Positions 27,121 through 36,690 of a stretch of 64,000 nucleotides of DNA are shown in pieces; positions within the stretch are counted from its first letter, which is position 1, and every line of letters begins with the position of its first letter. The DNA is from Methanobrevibacter boviskoreani JH1 (GTDB lineage Archaea > Methanobacteriota > Methanobacteria > Methanobacteriales > Methanobacteriaceae): positions 88,100 to 152,099 of the forward strand of contig NZ_BAGX02000023.1 in assembly GCF_000320505.1 (NCBI RefSeq), read 5' to 3'. The notes below the pieces were generated by a model. The model saw nothing but the letters and a program-made list of their open reading frames with translations, ran no database searches and was not told where the DNA came from. Made by a program: the position numbers and the translations under genes.

Positions 27121-28947
27121 ATGAGTGAGGATAATAATTCCAATTTCTCTTGGAGAATTTTCTATAAAAACTTTAATCATCTGAAAGATGGCTCATCCAA
27201 TGATTTTAATAAAAAATCATATGATGATTTAGATAAACCTCAGGATTTTAATCATAAACCTTTTAAAGGGTCTAAGGATAAAGAATCAGATTTATATCTT
27301 ACAGATGATGATTTTTCTTTAGAATATAATGGAGAATCTTTTGAAAGCCCTTTCCATGATGATTCCGGGGATAGTTTTTTGGATGATGATTCCTTTGAAA
27401 GTAGTTCTGTTAATTCTTTTAATGGTAATTTTTCTGATGATGGTCCTTTTGAAAGTAGTTTTGATGATGGTTCTTTAGAGGACGATTCCGTTAAAACTAC
27501 TTTTCCAGATGAGGATATTATAAAATATGATTTATCAGAAGATAATTATTTGGATGGAAAATCTTCATCAATTTATTCGGTAAAAAATCAGGGATTTACC
27601 TTAAAAGAGAAAACACTTCTTAATAATATTCGAAATCAATTAGTTGATTTGGCTATTAATAATAAAGAAACTAAGGAAATTGCAAGGTTTGATGATATAA
27701 AGGACATGTTAAAACTAAGTTTAGATGGATCTACCTCACAAGAATATATCAATGATTTGTCTAGAAGATTCTATGAATATATTAATGGTTACGGTATCAT
27801 TAATCCTTTGGTTAATGATGACAATCTTGAGGAGATAATGGTCATAGGATCTAATAAGCCGGTATATGTGTATCATAGAAACTATGGTATGGTAAAGACA
27901 GATATTTCATTTAATGATGATGAGGAGATTATACGTTTAATTGATTCTATTGCAAGAGCCAATTATCGACGGTTTGACAGTGAATCTCCTATTTTTGACG
28001 GTAAACTTAAAGACGGTTCAAGAGTTAATGGTACATTACCTCCAATATCTGCTGATGGTCCAACTTTAACCATCCGTAAATTTCGAAAGGATCCATTTAC
28101 TATTATAGATTTAATTAAAAATAACACATTGAATTCAGAAATCGCTGCTTTTTTATGGTTATGTATTGACGGCTTAGGTGTAAGGTCATCGAATATAATA
28201 ATCTCTGGAGGTACAAGCTCTGGAAAAACCACATTATTAAATGCCCTTGCAGCTTTAATAAATCCCAAGGAAAGAATTGTTACTATTGAGGATACTTTGG
28301 AACTTCAAATTCCACATGATCATATTGTTAGGATGGAGACAAGATTAGCAAATATTGAGGGTAAGGGGGAGATCAATATGGATAGCCTTGTTAAGAATGC
28401 TTTAAGACAGAGACCAGATAGAATCATTGTGGGAGAGGTTAGAGGTTCCGAAGCTATTACTCTTTTTACAGCTTTAAACACTGGTCATTCAGGTTTTGGG
28501 ACTTTGCATGCAAATAGTGGAAGGGAAACTATTACACGACTTATAAATCCTCCAATGAATGTTCCGAAGATTATGATTTCTGCTATCGATTTTATTTTAA
28601 TTGAAAAAAGAATCTATTTGCCAGATGGTGTTAATTATAGGAGATTAACGGAGTTAAACGAGGTTGTGGGAATGGAGGAAGGTACCATTCAACTGAATAA
28701 ACTGTTTATCTGGAATCCACTTGATGATTCCTTTAAAAATATATCTTTATCCTCAAAAACACTTGAAAAATTGGAGGATTTCTCAGGTCTTAGTTATAAA
28801 AATCTTGAAGATGAGATAAAAAGAAGAAAATTGGTTTTTGATCTAATGGCTAAAAATAATTTGAGATCTAATAAAGTCTTAACCAAAATGGTTAAAATGT
28901 ATTATATTAACTCTGATAGGGTTTTAAGGGATTTATCTTCTATTTGA
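27121..28947 (+). CDS. Tad/FlaI-like type II/IV secretion system ATPase with acidic N-terminal extension
   Basis: 608 residues. The C-terminal ATPase (about 190-530) has Walker A GGTSSGKTT (about 363), the Asp box TIEDTLEL, Walker B-type RPDRIIVGEVRG and the His box GHSGFGTLHA. This is the TadA/CpaF-like branch that powers pilus assembly. Residues 1-155 are low-complexity, rich in Asp, Ser and Phe with repeated DDSFESS/DDGPFESS units, and probably disordered. There is no ribosome site. The membrane partner follows at once. No prepilin or prepilin peptidase is nearby, so the substrate is unknown. Confidence 0.85.
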   Translation: MSEDNNSNFSWRIFYKNFNHLKDGSSNDFNKKSYDDLDKPQDFNHKPFKGSKDKESDLYLTDDDFSLEYNGESFESPFHDDSGDSFLDDDSFESSSVNSFNGNFSDDGPFESSFDDGSLEDDSVKTTFPDEDIIKYDLSEDNYLDGKSSSIYSVKNQGFTLKEKTLLNNIRNQLVDLAINNKETKEIARFDDIKDMLKLSLDGSTSQEYINDLSRRFYEYINGYGIINPLVNDDNLEEIMVIGSNKPVYVYHRNYGMVKTDISFNDDEEIIRLIDSIARANYRRFDSESPIFDGKLKDGSRVNGTLPPISADGPTLTIRKFRKDPFTIIDLIKNNTLNSEIAAFLWLCIDGLGVRSSNIIISGGTSSGKTTLLNALAALINPKERIVTIEDTLELQIPHDHIVRMETRLANIEGKGEINMDSLVKNALRQRPDRIIVGEVRGSEAITLFTALNTGHSGFGTLHANSGRETITRLINPPMNVPKIMISAIDFILIEKRIYLPDGVNYRRLTELNEVVGMEEGTIQLNKLFIWNPLDDSFKNISLSSKTLEKLEDFSGLSYKNLEDEIKRRKLVFDLMAKNNLRSNKVLTKMVKMYYINSDRVLRDLSSI

Positions 28948-28956
28948 TGGTTTGTA

Positions 28957-30000
28957 TTGGTTTTCAACTTTATAAGTGGTTTTATGTTAGATGGTTTCTG
29001 GATTTTAATTGCTGATTTATTTCTAATAATTATCGAATCATTGTATAAATTTATGTTAGGGTTTAAATCAGCAGTTACAGGTATTAAGTTTAAAGAGATA
29101 AATAAAGATAATATTAAGGATGAGAATAATGGTGTTGGAAAAAGACAGGGGGATAATGTATTTAAAAATCTTAGGGATTACTTAAATTTAAGCTTTAAAA
29201 ACAGATATTCCTATGATGAGTTAGATGGGGATGAGATTAGAGATGATCTTCTTTTTAATACTTTAACCAATAGAATATCCATTAAAAAAATAAGATTAGA
29301 TAGTTATTTTGTTAAACCATTATTGTTTTTATCTATACTGCTGTTTCTGATTATAAGCTACTTCTTTTCATTTGAAACGGGACTTTTAAGTATTCTTATT
29401 GTTTATATTGTTATTTATTTTATTAAGCATTTTGAGGACATTCAAAAGAAAAATAAGTATTTACAAATCTCAAAGGAACTGCCATTTGTCCTAAGACATA
29501 TGGCCACAGAATTAAGATCAGGTAAAGGTTTAAATGACACTTTAATAAGCATTGTCAATTCGGATTATACTATTTTATCTGGAGAATTTAATCGTTTAAT
29601 ACAGGAGGTTAAATATGGTAAATCTTTTGATGATGCTCTAATTGATATGGGTGATAGAATAAATTCTAAAGGATTTAGAAGGGTGGTTTTTCAAATAATC
29701 TCTGCAAATAAGGTTGGCGCTAACTTATCAAATTCCTTATACGTAATTGCTGAGGATATCTCATTTGATATGAGAATTAAGTTTAAAGATTATGCACAAA
29801 AACTAAATGGCTTTATCATGATTTATTCTTTCTTATTGATTTTGGCTCCAGTCGTTTTATTGATAATGTTAATAGGGGCATCTACGGTTTTAGGTGATGT
29901 TTTTCCATCTAATGTTTTATATCTAATCTATTGTCTGCTTTTCCCTATGATTATATTGTTTATGGCATTTTTAGTTAAAAAATTAGAACCAAAAATTTGA
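28957..30000 (+). CDS. TadB/TadC-like secretion system membrane platform protein
   Basis: 347 residues. The T2SSF cytoplasmic domain lies at about 160-270 (LPFVLRHMATELRSGKGLNDTL, where paired helices contact the ATPase) with membrane helices near 110-150 and at the C-terminus (two, about 285-340). Start is uncertain: TTG 28957 opens the frame, while ATG 28984 is in frame with a weak ribosome site. Works with the preceding ATPase in an archaeal pilus or secretion apparatus. Only one F domain is present, as in TadB/C. Confidence 0.8.
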   Translation: MVFNFISGFMLDGFWILIADLFLIIIESLYKFMLGFKSAVTGIKFKEINKDNIKDENNGVGKRQGDNVFKNLRDYLNLSFKNRYSYDELDGDEIRDDLLFNTLTNRISIKKIRLDSYFVKPLLFLSILLFLIISYFFSFETGLLSILIVYIVIYFIKHFEDIQKKNKYLQISKELPFVLRHMATELRSGKGLNDTLISIVNSDYTILSGEFNRLIQEVKYGKSFDDALIDMGDRINSKGFRRVVFQIISANKVGANLSNSLYVIAEDISFDMRIKFKDYAQKLNGFIMIYSFLLILAPVVLLIMLIGASTVLGDVFPSNVLYLIYCLLFPMIILFMAFLVKKLEPKI

Positions 30001-30391
30001 TTTTAAAGTTTTTTATAAAACATACTTTATTTTTTATAAATTTTTCTTAATATATTATTTTGGATAAAATTCACTATTTTCGTCATATGTTTTAATAAAA
30101 TGTTTGTTTTTTTAAAATCAATATTATATGTTTTTTATAAACTATATTGGTTCTGTTTTTTCCTTATTTTTTTATTTAAATAAAATTTAACCCTTTATTA
30201 TATTTTATTTATATCGAAAGATTTTTAAATTATAAGTAAAAAATATTAGTTATGTAAATATAATTTATTTTTCTAAAAATGACTTTGTTTTTATGTCTTT
30301 TTTTATAATGTTCTGTTTTATTTTTGTTTCTAACAGGATTTCTTTATTAATAAATTATTTTTATTTTTTAAAAATTTAAAAATGTGATAAA
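30001..30391. other. Intergenic region before DUF2162
   Basis: 391 bp, AT-rich, presumably terminator of the secretion pair and promoter of the DUF2162-ExbB-DUF2149 unit. Nothing else recognised. Confidence 0.5.
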
Positions 30392-31099
30392 ATGGATGGA
30401 ATGGCAATATTGTTGCAATTTGGTATTTTAGCTGCTGTTCTAGTTTTTGGAGTTAAAGTAGGTCTAGCTTCTGGTTTAGCTCATATGCCTAAAAAATGGT
30501 TAGCTTTAATCGATATTTTATACTTTGCAGGGATTATGGTAATAAGCTATATATGTCAGCCATTTTCAGAACAAATCACTTCATGGATTTATGGTTTCAA
30601 CACATGGTTCTATTTAATCATGGCTTGTATTATGATTGGTGCAGGTGTTCTTACTATAAGGAAATATAAAACCCAGGGTAAGGATACATCAAGACCTGCT
30701 GCTATTGCGATTATAGCTCCATGTCCATGTTGTTTCGGTGCAATTATTGCAAGTATACTTATAGTTACCCCTATGGTTGGAATGAGTATGATGAATCTAA
30801 GTTGGATGGTTGCTCTTGCTCTTGTAATAGTTATTACTCTAACTTATTTTGTTGCAGATGTTATTATTAAAGTATCAAAAACTCCATATCCAATTATTCT
30901 TGGAAATTTCATGTTTTTCATTGGTTTATATTTCTTATTGTCACCACTTGTAATTCCAAATGTTATGGCGGTAATGACTAAATCAATGGCTGGAGTCCAA
31001 ATATCTTCTGTTAATGCATTAATGGAGGTACTTGTTGGAGTTGTAGTATTATTGGTTTTAGGAGTTTATTTAACTCGTAGAAGTAATGATGATATTTAA
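30392..31099 (+). CDS. DUF2162 predicted membrane transporter
   Basis: 235 residues with about six or seven membrane helices. The hallmark is APCPCCFGAII (about 108-118), a three-cysteine motif in a membrane segment that could bind a metal or a redox group. The family is found in methanogens and its substrate is unknown. It is followed after 50 bp by an ExbB/MotA-like gene and then by an ExbD-like gene, suggesting an ion-driven transport complex. GTGAT ribosome site. Confidence 0.75.
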   Translation: MDGMAILLQFGILAAVLVFGVKVGLASGLAHMPKKWLALIDILYFAGIMVISYICQPFSEQITSWIYGFNTWFYLIMACIMIGAGVLTIRKYKTQGKDTSRPAAIAIIAPCPCCFGAIIASILIVTPMVGMSMMNLSWMVALALVIVITLTYFVADVIIKVSKTPYPIILGNFMFFIGLYFLLSPLVIPNVMAVMTKSMAGVQISSVNALMEVLVGVVVLLVLGVYLTRRSNDDI

Positions 31100-31149
31100 T
31101 TATTAAAACTATATTTAATTTAAAAAATGATTAAAAGGAGAAAAATTAG

Positions 31150-31800
31150 ATGGCAGTAAGTATTCCTGGAGGTAGTTTTTTAACTTCCCTTTTGAATGTT
31201 ATATCCCAAAGTCTTTTAATTCCGGTTTTAGTTATTTTATTAATATGTGCGTTTTATGTTATTATTGCATTAGGTTCTTTAATTGCAGAATATACTTCAA
31301 GAAAAATTGTTTCAGTTGAAGAGATTGATAATCTAATTGAAAACATTGATAAGAGTACTACTGTAAGTGAGGCTAAAGGATATATACTTAAAGCGGATAT
31401 TAATAAATCTCAAAAGAAGATTTTAAATGAGATTCTTGATAAAGAGGAATTATCACCTGATTCAAGAGAGGTTATCGCTACAAGGTTAGTTGAACAACGT
31501 GAGGAGATAGTTGATAAAAGACTTAGAAGAACAGATATCATTGTTCGTGTAGGTCCTACCTTAGGATTAATGGGTACTTTAATTCCTTTAGGTAGTGGTT
31601 TAGCTGCTCTCAAAACTGGAGATATTAATACCCTGGCTGATTCTCTTATTGTAGCTTTTGATACTACTGTTGTAGGAGTAGGTGCAGGCGCACTTGCTTA
31701 TTTCATATCAAAAATACGTGGGGATTGGTATGAGGAATATCTCAATAATTTGGATACATTAACCGATTCTGTACTTAGTTTTATGAAAAACAAACTATAA
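31150..31800 (+). CDS. MotA/TolQ/ExbB-family proton channel protein
   Basis: 216 residues with three membrane helices in the ExbB topology: one N-terminal (about 18-48), a cytosolic loop, then two (about 138-160 and 165-190). VGPTLGLMGTLIPLGSGLAAL and SLIVAFDTTVVGVGAGALAYF are the ExbB/TolQ pore helices. Such proteins form a pentamer around an ExbD-like dimer and pass protons or sodium ions. The next gene, 12 bp on, supplies that partner. AAGGAG ribosome site. Confidence 0.88.
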   Translation: MAVSIPGGSFLTSLLNVISQSLLIPVLVILLICAFYVIIALGSLIAEYTSRKIVSVEEIDNLIENIDKSTTVSEAKGYILKADINKSQKKILNEILDKEELSPDSREVIATRLVEQREEIVDKRLRRTDIIVRVGPTLGLMGTLIPLGSGLAALKTGDINTLADSLIVAFDTTVVGVGAGALAYFISKIRGDWYEEYLNNLDTLTDSVLSFMKNKL

Positions 31801-31812
31801 GGGGAATTTTTT

Positions 31813-32157
31813 ATGGTTAGGTATGGAAGAGGTAGAAGACGATCAAAGAGACAAGAGGAAGATCCGATGGCTGGAACTTCAAACCTTGTTGATTGTATGT
31901 TGGTTCTTGCTTTAGGATTTATGATTATGTTGGTTATGAGCTGGAATATGCAGGATGTGGTTTTTAATCAGGACATGTCTCAGCAACAAAAACAAACTAC
32001 TATGCAAGCGATGCAACAGGTAGCTCAGGTAACCCAGGGTCAGGAACTCAACAGCACACCTGAAACTTCTCAAAAATCTGGTCAAGGATATGTTGAGCAG
32101 GGTAAAGTATATAAGGATCCTAAAACAGGTAAACTGATTATGGTTCAAGGAGGTTAA
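31813..32157 (+). CDS. DUF2149 protein, ExbD/MotB-like single-pass partner
   Basis: 114 residues: a basic N-terminus, one membrane helix (about 24-44) and an exterior Gln/Ser/Thr-rich tail. The helix begins NLVDCMLVLALGFMIML, aligning with the ExbD helix (FIDVMLVLLIIFM) so that D27 takes the place of the essential proton-carrying Asp. The tail is short and lacks a peptidoglycan-binding domain, as expected for a cell with pseudomurein. It ends with GYVEQGKVYKDPKTGKLIMV. The ExbD relationship is my inference from this alignment and from the ExbB neighbour. Confidence 0.75.
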   Translation: MVRYGRGRRRSKRQEEDPMAGTSNLVDCMLVLALGFMIMLVMSWNMQDVVFNQDMSQQQKQTTMQAMQQVAQVTQGQELNSTPETSQKSGQGYVEQGKVYKDPKTGKLIMVQGG

Positions 32158-32180
32158 ACTCCTTGATTATTTTTTTTTAT
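32146..32180 (+). terminator. Terminator-like hairpin after DUF2149
   Basis: CAAGGAG/CTCCTTG (32146-32152, 32159-32165), 7 perfect bp with the TAA stop in the loop, then a 9-T run. Confidence 0.65.
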
Positions 32181-32884
32181 TTCATATGAATTTTTTTCAT
32201 GATTTTAAAGTATTTTTTTTATTAAATGCACTTCTAATTCTGATTATTTTTTAATTTAGACTATTTTAAGCTTAATTCCATTTTTGGATTTTCTGTGATT
32301 TTCTAAAGAACTTACTAATTTATATCTCTTTATTTATAAAATTTCCTTTTTTAATTGGAAAATGTACCTATTTTTTGCTGTTTTTTAATAATATGTCATA
32401 TTTTCATGGTTTTAATTTATTTTCAGCTATTTTAATTAAAAACAAGTCAATTTTATTAAATGATAGTATAATAATTAAATTATTAATTGTTTTTAAAATA
32501 AAATCATGTTCTGTATTAAATGTTAACATATCCAATTATTTAATAAAATCATATTGATTTAAGAAATATTTTTTTGTTTGTTGATGGTTTAAACTAGTAA
32601 TATGTATTATTGTGCTATTTTAAACCTTTTTATGATCTTTCACTTTAAGGATTAAATGAAAAGCTTTTTAAAAGCACATGAGATAGATTAATATGTAAGA
32701 ATGTTAATTAAATTGTCAAAACTAGAATTGAAAAAATTAGTATAAATGAATTATTGTTTTTAAGAAGGATTTGTCATCATGTTCTTAAATTCTGTCTGCA
32801 GATATATAAAAATGGATTATATGGATTTTACACGGCTTTCATTTTTAAAGGATATTTTTTTAAGGTAATATAGGTCGTGTAACT
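32158..32884. other. Long non-coding region upstream of the HNH gene
   Basis: 727 bp. A 60-codon frame at 32375-32557 has no ribosome site and is rejected. Close to the HNH start, TTACACG (32828-32834) and CGTGTAA (32876-32882) form an inverted repeat that ends 2 nt before the ATG. No RNA gene recognised. Confidence 0.5.
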
Positions 32885-33598
32885 ATGGACTTAATTAACT
32901 GGAATGATATTATGTGTTCTTCATATATTAACATATATGAACTACATGATGGTCAATATATGATACGGTTAAATAGAACGGATCTTACAATAGATGATAT
33001 CTATTTCTTATTTGAAAGATTATCAAAATCCTTGTTTAAATTTGGTAATTTTTTAGTTAAGAATCTAAATCTAGTATTCATATTCTCAAATGAGCCATTG
33101 TATAGGAAAATCACGAAAAAAGATTTTAGACGATTTTCAAAATCAGAATCTTTAGTTAAATTCTATAAATTCCTATATAATTTAAAATTGGAATTTGAAT
33201 CATTCGAAAAAGATCATAATGATAATTCAGGTCATTGTTTAAAAATGGATATTATCCTAAGAAGGATTAGGGGTAACCCCCTTGAATCTGATAAGAGAAG
33301 ATCTGGAAATTATCATAACTGGAGAGAAACTATACTAAAAAGAGATAATTATTCATGTCAATGTTGTGGTAGGTCTAAATCATTGGAGGTTCATCATTTA
33401 CATCCCTACTCTGAGCACCCTGATTTAAGATTGGATGTTAATAATGGAGTTATCCTGTGTAAGGAATGTCATAAAAGATACCATTATTTATATGATATAG
33501 ATCAGGTAAATCCCATGACCTTTAGTAAGTTTTTAAGAAGGTATTCACATAAGCATGTAAACTATAAATATCTGGAAAAGGTAAACAACCTATCCTAA
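32885..33598 (+). CDS. Standalone HNH endonuclease-domain protein
   Basis: 237 residues. The C-terminal HNH module (about 145-205) is WRETILKRDNYSCQCCGRSKSLEVHHLHPYSEHP...GVILCKECHKRYH: two CxxC zinc knuckles, the catalytic HH pair, Asn and His. Residues 1-140 are unrelated to any domain I recognise; they are rich in Phe, Lys and Leu and predicted mixed alpha/beta. Flanked by 727 and 299 bp of non-coding DNA, with no partner such as a methylase. It could be a solitary defence or mobile-type nuclease. Confidence 0.72.
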   Translation: MDLINWNDIMCSSYINIYELHDGQYMIRLNRTDLTIDDIYFLFERLSKSLFKFGNFLVKNLNLVFIFSNEPLYRKITKKDFRRFSKSESLVKFYKFLYNLKLEFESFEKDHNDNSGHCLKMDIILRRIRGNPLESDKRRSGNYHNWRETILKRDNYSCQCCGRSKSLEVHHLHPYSEHPDLRLDVNNGVILCKECHKRYHYLYDIDQVNPMTFSKFLRRYSHKHVNYKYLEKVNNLS

Positions 33599-33700
33599 TT
33601 TATTAAATTTTTTATTAATATTTTTTTAATTATTTAAAGCCAGTTAATCCTATAAAAATAGATTTAATCATTGTATTTGAATTCTTATGGGAAATATTCT

Positions 33701-33810
33701 TTTACAGATAAAAATAGAATTTAAATAAGTCTTGGTATATTCTAAATTATGTAGGTTTACAGGTAAAGGTGGAATTTAGATAAGTCTTGATATATATTTT
33801 AATTATAAAT
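33701..33810. repeat. Imperfect 55-bp tandem repeat
   Basis: Units 33701-33755 and 33756-33810 share TTTACAGRTAAARRTRGAAT and AATAAGTCTTGRTATAT-like blocks. They lie between the convergent HNH and radB genes. The rest of 33599-33897 is AT-rich spacer. Confidence 0.55.
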
Positions 33811-33897
33811 AAAATAAAAAAAAGTAATTTAAGGAAATTAGATTATATGTTACTAAAACTTGTTTTATTTAACAAAGTACTGTTTTTTACAATTAAT

Positions 33898-34608
33898 TCA
33901 TCTAATGCCGTCTTGTGTTATTAAAAAATTAATAATCTTGCCTTCCGCAAGGGAATTATGTCTTTTAACAGTTGCAATTCTCTGGCCAATCATGCCTGTT
34001 TTTTCAAGTTGGATTATGACTTTACTCCAATATTGTAAGGTTGTTCCACCAACTGCTTTTACGGAAGGTTCCGTATTATCGTCACCAAATGATGAATAAA
34101 TTTGATTTGTAACGAGTACTGCAAGATTATATTTACGGGCTATTGCAGATAGTTGTTTCATCTGCATTCCTAGATTTTTATTTAGTATTGATGATTTTCT
34201 ATCATCTGATCTATATAATGCTACAGCTGAATCCAGTATAACAAGGTCGACTTCTTCCTCCTTATTGTTTTTAAGCCAGGTTTCAACTATTATGAGATCG
34301 TCATATTGCTCGTCAAAATCTGTAGGCTCTAGGATAATGATATTGTTTGCAATTTCATCAAATCTGTCTTTAGCTATTTGTTGAATTCTGTCAACAGATA
34401 TTCCACCTTCAGTGTCAATGTAAATTACTTTTCTACCTGTTTTTGCAACTTCTACAGATAACTGTAATGCAATGTTGGTTTTTCCAGAGCCTGGAGGACC
34501 AAATATTTGGGTAATAATTCCCTTTTCAATTCCACCATTTAGAATTTCATCAATAGAGGAGTTTGTCGGAATTTTTTTGGAATTGCCTATTTTATTAAGT
34601 GTTTTCAT
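33898..34608 (-). CDS. radB: DNA repair and recombination protein RadB
   Basis: 236-residue archaeal RecA/Rad51 paralogue, thought to assist RadA. Walker A GPPGSGKT (about 37-44), Walker B DLVILDSAVAL, and the C-terminal VIIQLEKT strand are visible. The N-terminal DNA-binding domain of RadA is absent, which identifies RadB rather than RadA. Transcribed away from the TPR gene with a 270-bp shared upstream region. Confidence 0.93.
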   Translation of the reverse strand: MKTLNKIGNSKKIPTNSSIDEILNGGIEKGIITQIFGPPGSGKTNIALQLSVEVAKTGRKVIYIDTEGGISVDRIQQIAKDRFDEIANNIIILEPTDFDEQYDDLIIVETWLKNNKEEEVDLVILDSAVALYRSDDRKSSILNKNLGMQMKQLSAIARKYNLAVLVTNQIYSSFGDDNTEPSVKAVGGTTLQYWSKVIIQLEKTGMIGQRIATVKRHNSLAEGKIINFLITQDGIR

Positions 34609-34878
34609 CTTTCTTTTCCTTATTTTTTTTAATGTAATATATTTTGTTATTTTTTATATTTATTATTTTTATATTTTCTTTAATCCGGGGATATATCTTT
34701 TTTCTAGTCAAATTTAGTTTCAAAATGTACTATCTTTATTAAAGCTGAATTTTTAAACATCTAAAATTATTACTCCTTGTTTATTTGTTTAATAAATAGG
34801 TAATACTTAAACTATATTTAAATAATATGCTTTTATAATAATAAATTTGATATTAGTTTATATTTTAGAGGTAATTAG

Positions 34879-35373
34879 ATGGACAGATATCAAGGATGGA
34901 AATGGTATGATACTGGATTGATTATTCTTTTGTTAATTGCTGCATTATATTGTATTATGGTTATGTCTGATTATTTTATGGGCGTTGCATGTTTAGCTGT
35001 TATATTAATGGTTATGGGTAGTTTTACAAAAGAAATATATGTTTTTATTGCAGATGTTTATAAAAAAAGAGGCAATTTTGATAAGGCCTTAGAACTATGT
35101 GATAAGGTTTTAGGTAAGGATTCTAGATATGTTTATGCAGTTATAGAAAAGGGATCCATTTATGAAGAGATGAATCAAGCAGATAAGGCACTTAAAACTT
35201 ATGACTATGCATCATCAATGGATAAGGAATTGTATATTCCTCTAAGAAAGAAAGGTGATTTATATACAAAGTTAAATAGAAATGATGAGGCTCAAAAAGC
35301 ATATGAAAAAGCAAATGTCCTAAAGTTAAAAAAGGATGAGGAAAGATGGACCTTTAGATTACTTGAAAAATAA
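34879..35373 (+). CDS. Membrane-anchored tetratricopeptide repeat protein
   Basis: 164 residues. Two N-terminal membrane helices (about 12-30 and 34-56) are followed by about three TPR units (KKRGNFDKALELCDKVLGKD, EMNQADKALKTYDYASSMD, KLNRNDEAQKAYEKANVLK). Probably a scaffold at the cytoplasmic face of the membrane. GAGGTAAT ribosome site. No functional partner is evident. Confidence 0.8.
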   Translation: MDRYQGWKWYDTGLIILLLIAALYCIMVMSDYFMGVACLAVILMVMGSFTKEIYVFIADVYKKRGNFDKALELCDKVLGKDSRYVYAVIEKGSIYEEMNQADKALKTYDYASSMDKELYIPLRKKGDLYTKLNRNDEAQKAYEKANVLKLKKDEERWTFRLLEK

Positions 35374-35746
35374 GTTTAGGTAAAAAGTAATCCTTGTTTT
35401 TTTTAATTTATGTATTACTTTTTTTATTGTTTTTTCTTTAAAAATATTACTTTCTAAATGTTTATATAGTATATTTTATAAAAAACTATATGTAGGATTG
35501 ATTTTATTAAAATTTATACAAACATGCTTGTATTTTTTTCAAATAAAGGATTTTAAGGCAATAAAAAGTATTAATTTTTATACTAAAAATGTATAAAAAG
35601 TATTACTGTAACTTTATTTTTAAGATAATTTGTATTTGTATATAAAAATTTTAATATATGATAAGTAATAATTATTTGTTATTTTTTATTATCTACAGAA
35701 TTTAATATTTATTTTATATTTAAAAACAAAAAATGTGGTGTGATTT
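35374..35746. other. cbiM upstream region
   Basis: 373 bp with several TATA-like boxes (for example TGTATATAAAAATT at 35637-35650), repeated AAAAAGTATTA (around 35562 and 35596) and an 18-bp palindrome (separate entry). Likely a regulated promoter region for the metal transporter genes. Confidence 0.5.
35516..35533. promoter_or_regulatory. 18-bp near-perfect palindrome upstream of cbiMNQ
   Basis: ATACAAACATGCTTGTAT is palindromic except for one base pair. It lies 25-30 bp behind a TATA-like stretch (35461-35490) and 214 bp before cbiM. Candidate site for a metal-responsive regulator; inference. Confidence 0.45.
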
Positions 35747-36391
35747 ATGCATATACCTGATGGTTTTATCCCATTATGGCAGTGTGCAATATATTATGTA
35801 ATATTAATAATTGCATTATACTTTGCAACAAAATGGGCTAAAAATAATTTAGATGAAAAACGTATTCCTTTAATTGCTGTATTGGCTGCAGGTATCTTTG
35901 CTATTATGTCAATGAACATGCCAATTCCATTTGGTACTAGTGGACATATGGTTGGGGGTACTTTAATTGCTGTTGTATTCATGGCTCCTGAAGCTGCTGT
36001 ATTAGTGTTCTTTGTTGTACTTCTTATTCAAGCATTACTCTTTGGAGATGGAGGTATTTCAACATTAGGTGCTAATGTATTGAATATGGCTATTGTTGGG
36101 GGATGTGTTGGTTTATACACATTCAAAGGATTAAAGAAATTTGTCGGTAAATATGTTGCTGTTGGAATCGGTGCATGGTTAGCTACTTTCATTGCAGCAG
36201 AATGCTGTGCTGTGGAAATGGCTATTGCTGGTACTTTCCCACTTAATTTGGGACTTGCTTCCATGGGATTATATCATGCATTTATTGGTTTTATTGAAGC
36301 AATTTTAACCGTAATTGTTCTTTATGTACTTGAAAGATACAGACCTGATTTATTATCTTGGGATGATGAAAGCGAAACAAGTGAGGCTTGA
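35747..36391 (+). CDS. cbiM: Cobalt/nickel ECF transporter substrate component CbiM
   Basis: 214 residues, starting with MHIPDGF, the conserved N-terminus whose amino group and His2 bind Co or Ni. Six to seven membrane helices follow, with the family blocks [15 protein letters not shown] and [20 protein letters not shown]. It imports cobalt for cobamides or nickel for F430 and hydrogenases; sequence alone does not decide which. Next gene cbiN starts 4 bp later. Confidence 0.9.
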   Translation: MHIPDGFIPLWQCAIYYVILIIALYFATKWAKNNLDEKRIPLIAVLAAGIFAIMSMNMPIPFGTSGHMVGGTLIAVVFMAPEAAVLVFFVVLLIQALLFGDGGISTLGANVLNMAIVGGCVGLYTFKGLKKFVGKYVAVGIGAWLATFIAAECCAVEMAIAGTFPLNLGLASMGLYHAFIGFIEAILTVIVLYVLERYRPDLLSWDDESETSEA

Positions 36392-36395
36392 TTAG

Positions 36396-36677
36396 ATGGA
36401 AAAGAAAACTCAATATCTTTTAATTGTAGGTATAGTTGTTTGTTTAGTAATTGCTGTACTATCTCCATTTATAGCATCTGGAGATCCTGATGGTCTTGAA
36501 AAATCTGCAGAAGATGCTAGTGTTCCTGATGGTGTAGAAACTTCTTTAGTTAATGCTCCTATGCCTGATTACACAATAGGTGATAGTTCTATTGGTGAAA
36601 TCGCAGCATTAGTTATTGGTATTTTCATAACCCTTATTTTAGGTTGGGCAGTAGCTTATGTTGTAAGGAAAAACTAG
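36396..36677 (+). CDS. cbiN: Cobalt/nickel transporter small component CbiN
   Basis: 93 residues, two membrane helices (about 5-27 and 66-88) flanking an extracytoplasmic loop that begins PDGLEKSAED. This is the usual CbiN design, which helps load metal into CbiM. It begins 4 bp after cbiM, so translation is coupled. A 9-bp hairpin follows before cbiQ. Confidence 0.9.
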   Translation: MEKKTQYLLIVGIVVCLVIAVLSPFIASGDPDGLEKSAEDASVPDGVETSLVNAPMPDYTIGDSSIGEIAALVIGIFITLILGWAVAYVVRKN

Positions 36678-36690
36678 ATATGTTGAATTG

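Noticed and set aside
32375..32557. 60-codon open frame before the HNH gene
   Set aside because: No ribosome site and composition typical of chance frames in T-rich DNA.
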